NCBI GenBank assembly: GCA_023406965.1
Contig: JAEXTI010000020.1
Span: forward strand, 1-7,435
DNA: 7,435 nucleotides
Direction of reading: 5' to 3'
Origin: Chloroflexota bacterium
GTDB taxonomy: Bacteria; Chloroflexota; Anaerolineae; Anaerolineales; Anaerolineaceae
Positions 5,363 to 7,435 of this stretch are shown here, in pieces. How positions within the stretch are numbered: the stretch's first letter is position 1; every line of letters starts with the position of its first letter. The notes under the pieces are model-generated. The model did no database searches and had not been told where the DNA came from. It saw only the letters and a program-made list of their open reading frames with translations. A program made the position numbers and the translations under genes.

Positions 5363-6541
5363 TCAGGATTTTTTCGACGGATAAGCCGCCAGGAATTCGG
5401 CGGTAAAGGTCTGGTAACGGCCCTCAAAAATGGCCTGGCGAGCATCGCGCACGAGTTGCAGCAGCGTGTGAATGTTGTGGATGGAAATTAGCGTTCCCGC
5501 CAGCATTTCTTTGGCCACGATCAAGTGGCGCAGATAGGCGCGGGTGAAGTGCTGACAGGTATAACAGGCGCAACCCGAATCAATGGGAGCATGGTCGCGG
5601 GCATAGACCGCATTCATCAGGTTCACGCGCCCGGTACGCGTCATGGCGGCGGCGTGACGGGCCAGGCGCGTGGGCAGCACGCAGTCAAAGATATCGACCC
5701 CCCGGGCAATGCCGTGGATCAGGTCTTCCGGCGAACCCACACCCATCAGGTAGCGCGGCTTGTTAGCAGGCAGGATGGGATTGACCACCTCGAGCATGGC
5801 GTTCATTTCTGCTTTCGTCTCCCCCACCGACAAGCCCCCGATGGCATGGCCGGGAAAATCCAGCGAGGCGATGAACTCTGCCGAACGGGCGCGCAGGTCG
5901 GGGAACACGCCCCCTTGAACAATGCCAAACAGGGCCTGATCAGGGCGAGACTTGAAGCGCGCGCAGCGTTCGGCCCAGGCATGGGTGCGCGCCATAGCCT
6001 GCTCGTTATAGGCCCGCTCGTAGGGCGGGGCGCACTCGTCAAAGGCCATGATGATGTCGGCGCCTAGCAACTGCTGGATTTCGATAGATTTTTCCGGCGT
6101 GAAGCGGTGCATCGAGCCGTCGATGTGGCTTTTAAAGGTCACGCCGTCGTCGTCGATCTTGCGCATTTCGGCCAGCGAAAAAACCTGGAAGCCGCCCGAA
6201 TCGGTCAGCATGGGGCGGGGCCACTGCATAAATTGATGCAAGCCACCCATCTCGTCCACCAGCTCCGCGCCCGGGCGCAGGTAGAGGTGGTAGGTATTGG
6301 AAAGCACCAGCGAGGCGTTCAGTTCGTGCAATTGCGCCGGGGTGATGGACTTGACCGTGGCCTGCGTGCCCACCGGGGCGAAGATGGGCGTTTCAATGAG
6401 CCCGTGTGGCGTGTAAAAAACGCCTGCCCGCGCTGCACCGTCTGTGGCCAGCAGATCATATTTAAAGGCGGGCTTATCAGCATGATCTGGCAGATGCAGG
6501 TCTGCCAGATCATTATGTTGCAAATTATCCTCGAAATCCAT
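5363..6541 (-). CDS. tgt: tRNA-guanine transglycosylase (queuine tRNA-ribosyltransferase)
   Basis: Swaps guanine 34 of tRNAs with GUN anticodons for preQ1, a step in queuosine formation; cytoplasmic. Landmarks: DSGGFQVFSL (114-123), FDEC (167-170), GIVQGG (206-211), GGLSVGE (235-241), LMGVG (265-269), DIFDCVLPTR (283-292, nucleophile-type D286), and the zinc site C324, C326, C329 with H355. C170 and V239 fit bacterial preQ1-using enzymes rather than eukaryotic queuine-using ones. At 392 residues it has an N-terminal extension of about 10 residues (MDFEDNLQHNDLADLHLPDHAD before KPAF) compared with what I recall for Zymomonas TGT. No downstream ATG or GTG exists in the extension, and a TATAAT box lies 7 nt before this ATG, so a leaderless start is likely. 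No preQ1 synthesis genes are present. Confidence 0.96.
   Translation of the reverse strand: MDFEDNLQHNDLADLHLPDHADKPAFKYDLLATDGAARAGVFYTPHGLIETPIFAPVGTQATVKSITPAQLHELNASLVLSNTYHLYLRPGAELVDEMGGLHQFMQWPRPMLTDSGGFQVFSLAEMRKIDDDGVTFKSHIDGSMHRFTPEKSIEIQQLLGADIIMAFDECAPPYERAYNEQAMARTHAWAERCARFKSRPDQALFGIVQGGVFPDLRARSAEFIASLDFPGHAIGGLSVGETKAEMNAMLEVVNPILPANKPRYLMGVGSPEDLIHGIARGVDIFDCVLPTRLARHAAAMTRTGRVNLMNAVYARDHAPIDSGCACYTCQHFTRAYLRHLIVAKEMLAGTLISIHNIHTLLQLVRDARQAIFEGRYQTFTAEFLAAYPSKKS
6482..6513. repeat. 13-bp perfect inverted repeat inside the start of tgt
   Basis: ATGATCTGGCAGA (6482-6494) and TCTGCCAGATCAT (6501-6513) are perfect reverse complements around the 6-nt centre TGCAGG. It spans nucleotides 29-60 of the tgt coding sequence, in the N-terminal extension, and lies about 50-80 bp upstream of the alr start. 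It could be an operator serving the divergent promoters, or an RNA hairpin early in the tgt message. No known factor's site is recognised. Confidence 0.7.
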
Positions 6542-6548
6542 AACCCAT

Positions 6549-6554
6549 ATTATA
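6549..6554 (-). promoter_or_regulatory. -10 box of the tgt promoter
   Basis: Perfect TATAAT on the minus strand with 7 nt (ATGGGTT) to the tgt ATG, so transcription should begin at or next to the A of the start codon. No Shine-Dalgarno is present. No convincing -35 box is found at 16-18 nt. The hexamer overlaps the opposite -10 of alr by four bases. Confidence 0.55.
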
Positions 6555-6556
6555 CT
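6551..6556 (+). promoter_or_regulatory. -10 box of the alr promoter
   Basis: TATACT (5 of 6 to consensus) with 7 nt (ATGTCGG) to the alr ATG at 6564, the same spacing as on the tgt side. No Shine-Dalgarno precedes alr, which fits a leaderless message. No clear -35 box is seen. RNA polymerase could occupy only one of the two overlapping boxes at a time. Confidence 0.5.
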
Positions 6557-6563
6557 ATGTCGG

Positions 6564-7435
6564 ATGACTCTCCCTCCTTATTCAACCTGGCTAGAAATCG
6601 ACCTGGAAGCGATCCGCTCAAACGTGCGCCGCCTGGCGCAACTCAGCGAACGTCCGGTCATGACGGTACTCAAAGCTAACGCCTACGGGCACGGGCTGGT
6701 CGAGGTGGCTCGGGCAGTCCGGCAAGCCGGCGCCTCCTGGATCGGCATTGCGCGCGTGGAAGAAGGTCTTGCCCTGCGGCAAGGCGGCATCACTGGAGAT
6801 ATCCTGGTGATGGGCCACGCCGCTTCGGAGCAGGTTCCTCAAGCAGCGCAGGCAGGCCTGACCCTGGCGGTGTATCACCCCGAACTAGCGGCGGCCTATT
6901 CGGCGCGGGCCGAAGCCGCCGGGCTGCGCCTGCGCGTACACGCCAAATTCGACAGTGGCATGGGCCGCCTGGGTTTACCCACCGAAGAAGGCATGGATTT
7001 CGTACGCCTGCTGCATTCGTTGCCCGGCCTGGCGCTGGAAGGTGTCTTCACGCATCTAGCCGAAGCCGATGACCCCGTGCAACCTTCCGTCAACTGGCAG
7101 ATTGAGCGCTTCACCGCCCTGGTGGATGCGCTGGCGGCTGCCGGGCTGCGCCCGCCGCTGGTCCATGCCGCCAATTCTGCCGGAACCTTGTACTTCCCCC
7201 ATGCGCGCTTTGACATGATCCGCCCTGGGATTGCCGTCTACGGATTGCAGCCTTCTGCCGAAGCCCCCCTGCCCGAAGGCTTCCGCCCGGCCCTCACTTG
7301 GAAGGCCCGCCTGGCTTCGATCAAGGTGCTGCCCGCCAACCACGGCATTGGCTATAACTACCGCTACCATACCACCCGCGAAGAACGCATTGGTGTCTGC
7401 CCCGCCGGATACGCCGATGGGCTGCGCCGTAAGGT
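6564..7435 (+). CDS. alr: Alanine racemase (3' partial)
   Basis: PLP enzyme interconverting L- and D-alanine, supplying D-Ala for peptidoglycan; cytoplasmic. The first 290 residues are present and the frame runs open past the window edge. The N-terminus (MTLPPYSTWLEIDLEAIRSN) is typical. The PLP lysine is K37 in VLKANAYGHG, and other family motifs are KFDSGMGRLG, HAANSAG, MIRPGIAVYG and PAGYADGLRRK, with Y283 as the likely second catalytic residue. The ATG at 6564 is the only sensible start: it gives the normal short lead before TWLEIDL. An out-of-frame ATG at 6557 is not used by this reading frame. It is divergent from tgt across 22 bp. Roughly the last quarter of the usual 370-390 residue protein is missing. 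Confidence 0.95.
   Translation, partial: MTLPPYSTWLEIDLEAIRSNVRRLAQLSERPVMTVLKANAYGHGLVEVARAVRQAGASWIGIARVEEGLALRQGGITGDILVMGHAASEQVPQAAQAGLTLAVYHPELAAAYSARAEAAGLRLRVHAKFDSGMGRLGLPTEEGMDFVRLLHSLPGLALEGVFTHLAEADDPVQPSVNWQIERFTALVDALAAAGLRPPLVHAANSAGTLYFPHARFDMIRPGIAVYGLQPSAEAPLPEGFRPALTWKARLASIKVLPANHGIGYNYRYHTTREERIGVCPAGYADGLRRK

Noticed and set aside
6557..6679. Out-of-frame ATG at 6557 upstream of alr as an alternative gene start
   Set aside because: That frame gives a short non-family peptide ending at 6679. The alr frame with its conserved motifs starts at 6564.
1..7435. CRISPR array, tRNA or rRNA genes, insertion sequences, or phage/defence genes
   Set aside because: I saw no regularly spaced repeats of CRISPR type, no tRNA-like cloverleaf in the short gaps, and no transposase or phage-like proteins. 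Nearly all of the window is core genes.

Overview
The window looks like chromosomal DNA of a fairly GC-rich bacterium carrying core housekeeping genes. I think a Chloroflexota lineage (Anaerolineae-like) is the best guess. The grounds are a Pro/Thr-rich linker after a lipoprotein cysteine, palindromic repeats of the GGGCGCGG(T)...CCGCGCCCCTAC type between genes, and apparently leaderless divergent promoters. This is inference from style, not a marker-gene assignment.

Layout. Bases 1-2309 (+) hold most of a GlnE-type nucleotidyltransferase whose 5' end lies outside the window. It carries two GlnD-like ACT domains ahead of the nucleotidyltransferase domain. Bases 2310-2575 are non-coding and contain two 75-bp-spaced copies of a double-hairpin repeat plus the leader of the next gene. 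Bases 2576-3547 (+) encode PRPP synthetase (prs), which ends head-on against a minus-strand gene cluster. Read in its own direction, that cluster is tgt (6541-5363), uppP (5320-4499), a periplasmic-binding-protein-like lipoprotein (4489-3737) and a small MoaD/ThiS-type sulfur-carrier-like protein (3740-3540). Gaps are 42 and 9 nt, and the last two genes share an ATGA overlap, so one transcript is likely. Divergent from tgt, alr (alanine racemase) starts at 6564 and runs off the right edge.

Functionally the window mixes nitrogen control (the GlnE-like protein), nucleotide precursor supply (Prs), tRNA modification (Tgt), cell-wall lipid carrier recycling (UppP) and D-alanine supply (Alr). The least familiar part is the coupled lipoprotein and sulfur-carrier pair. 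The carrier's C-terminal Gly-Gly is followed by Ala-Ser, so it would need trimming before activation if it works like its relatives. The other notable points are the ACT-containing GlnE architecture, the class-II-like active-site loops in an otherwise class-I-like Prs, and the 22-bp tgt/alr intergenic region, where two opposite -10 boxes overlap and each sits exactly 7 nt from its start codon.
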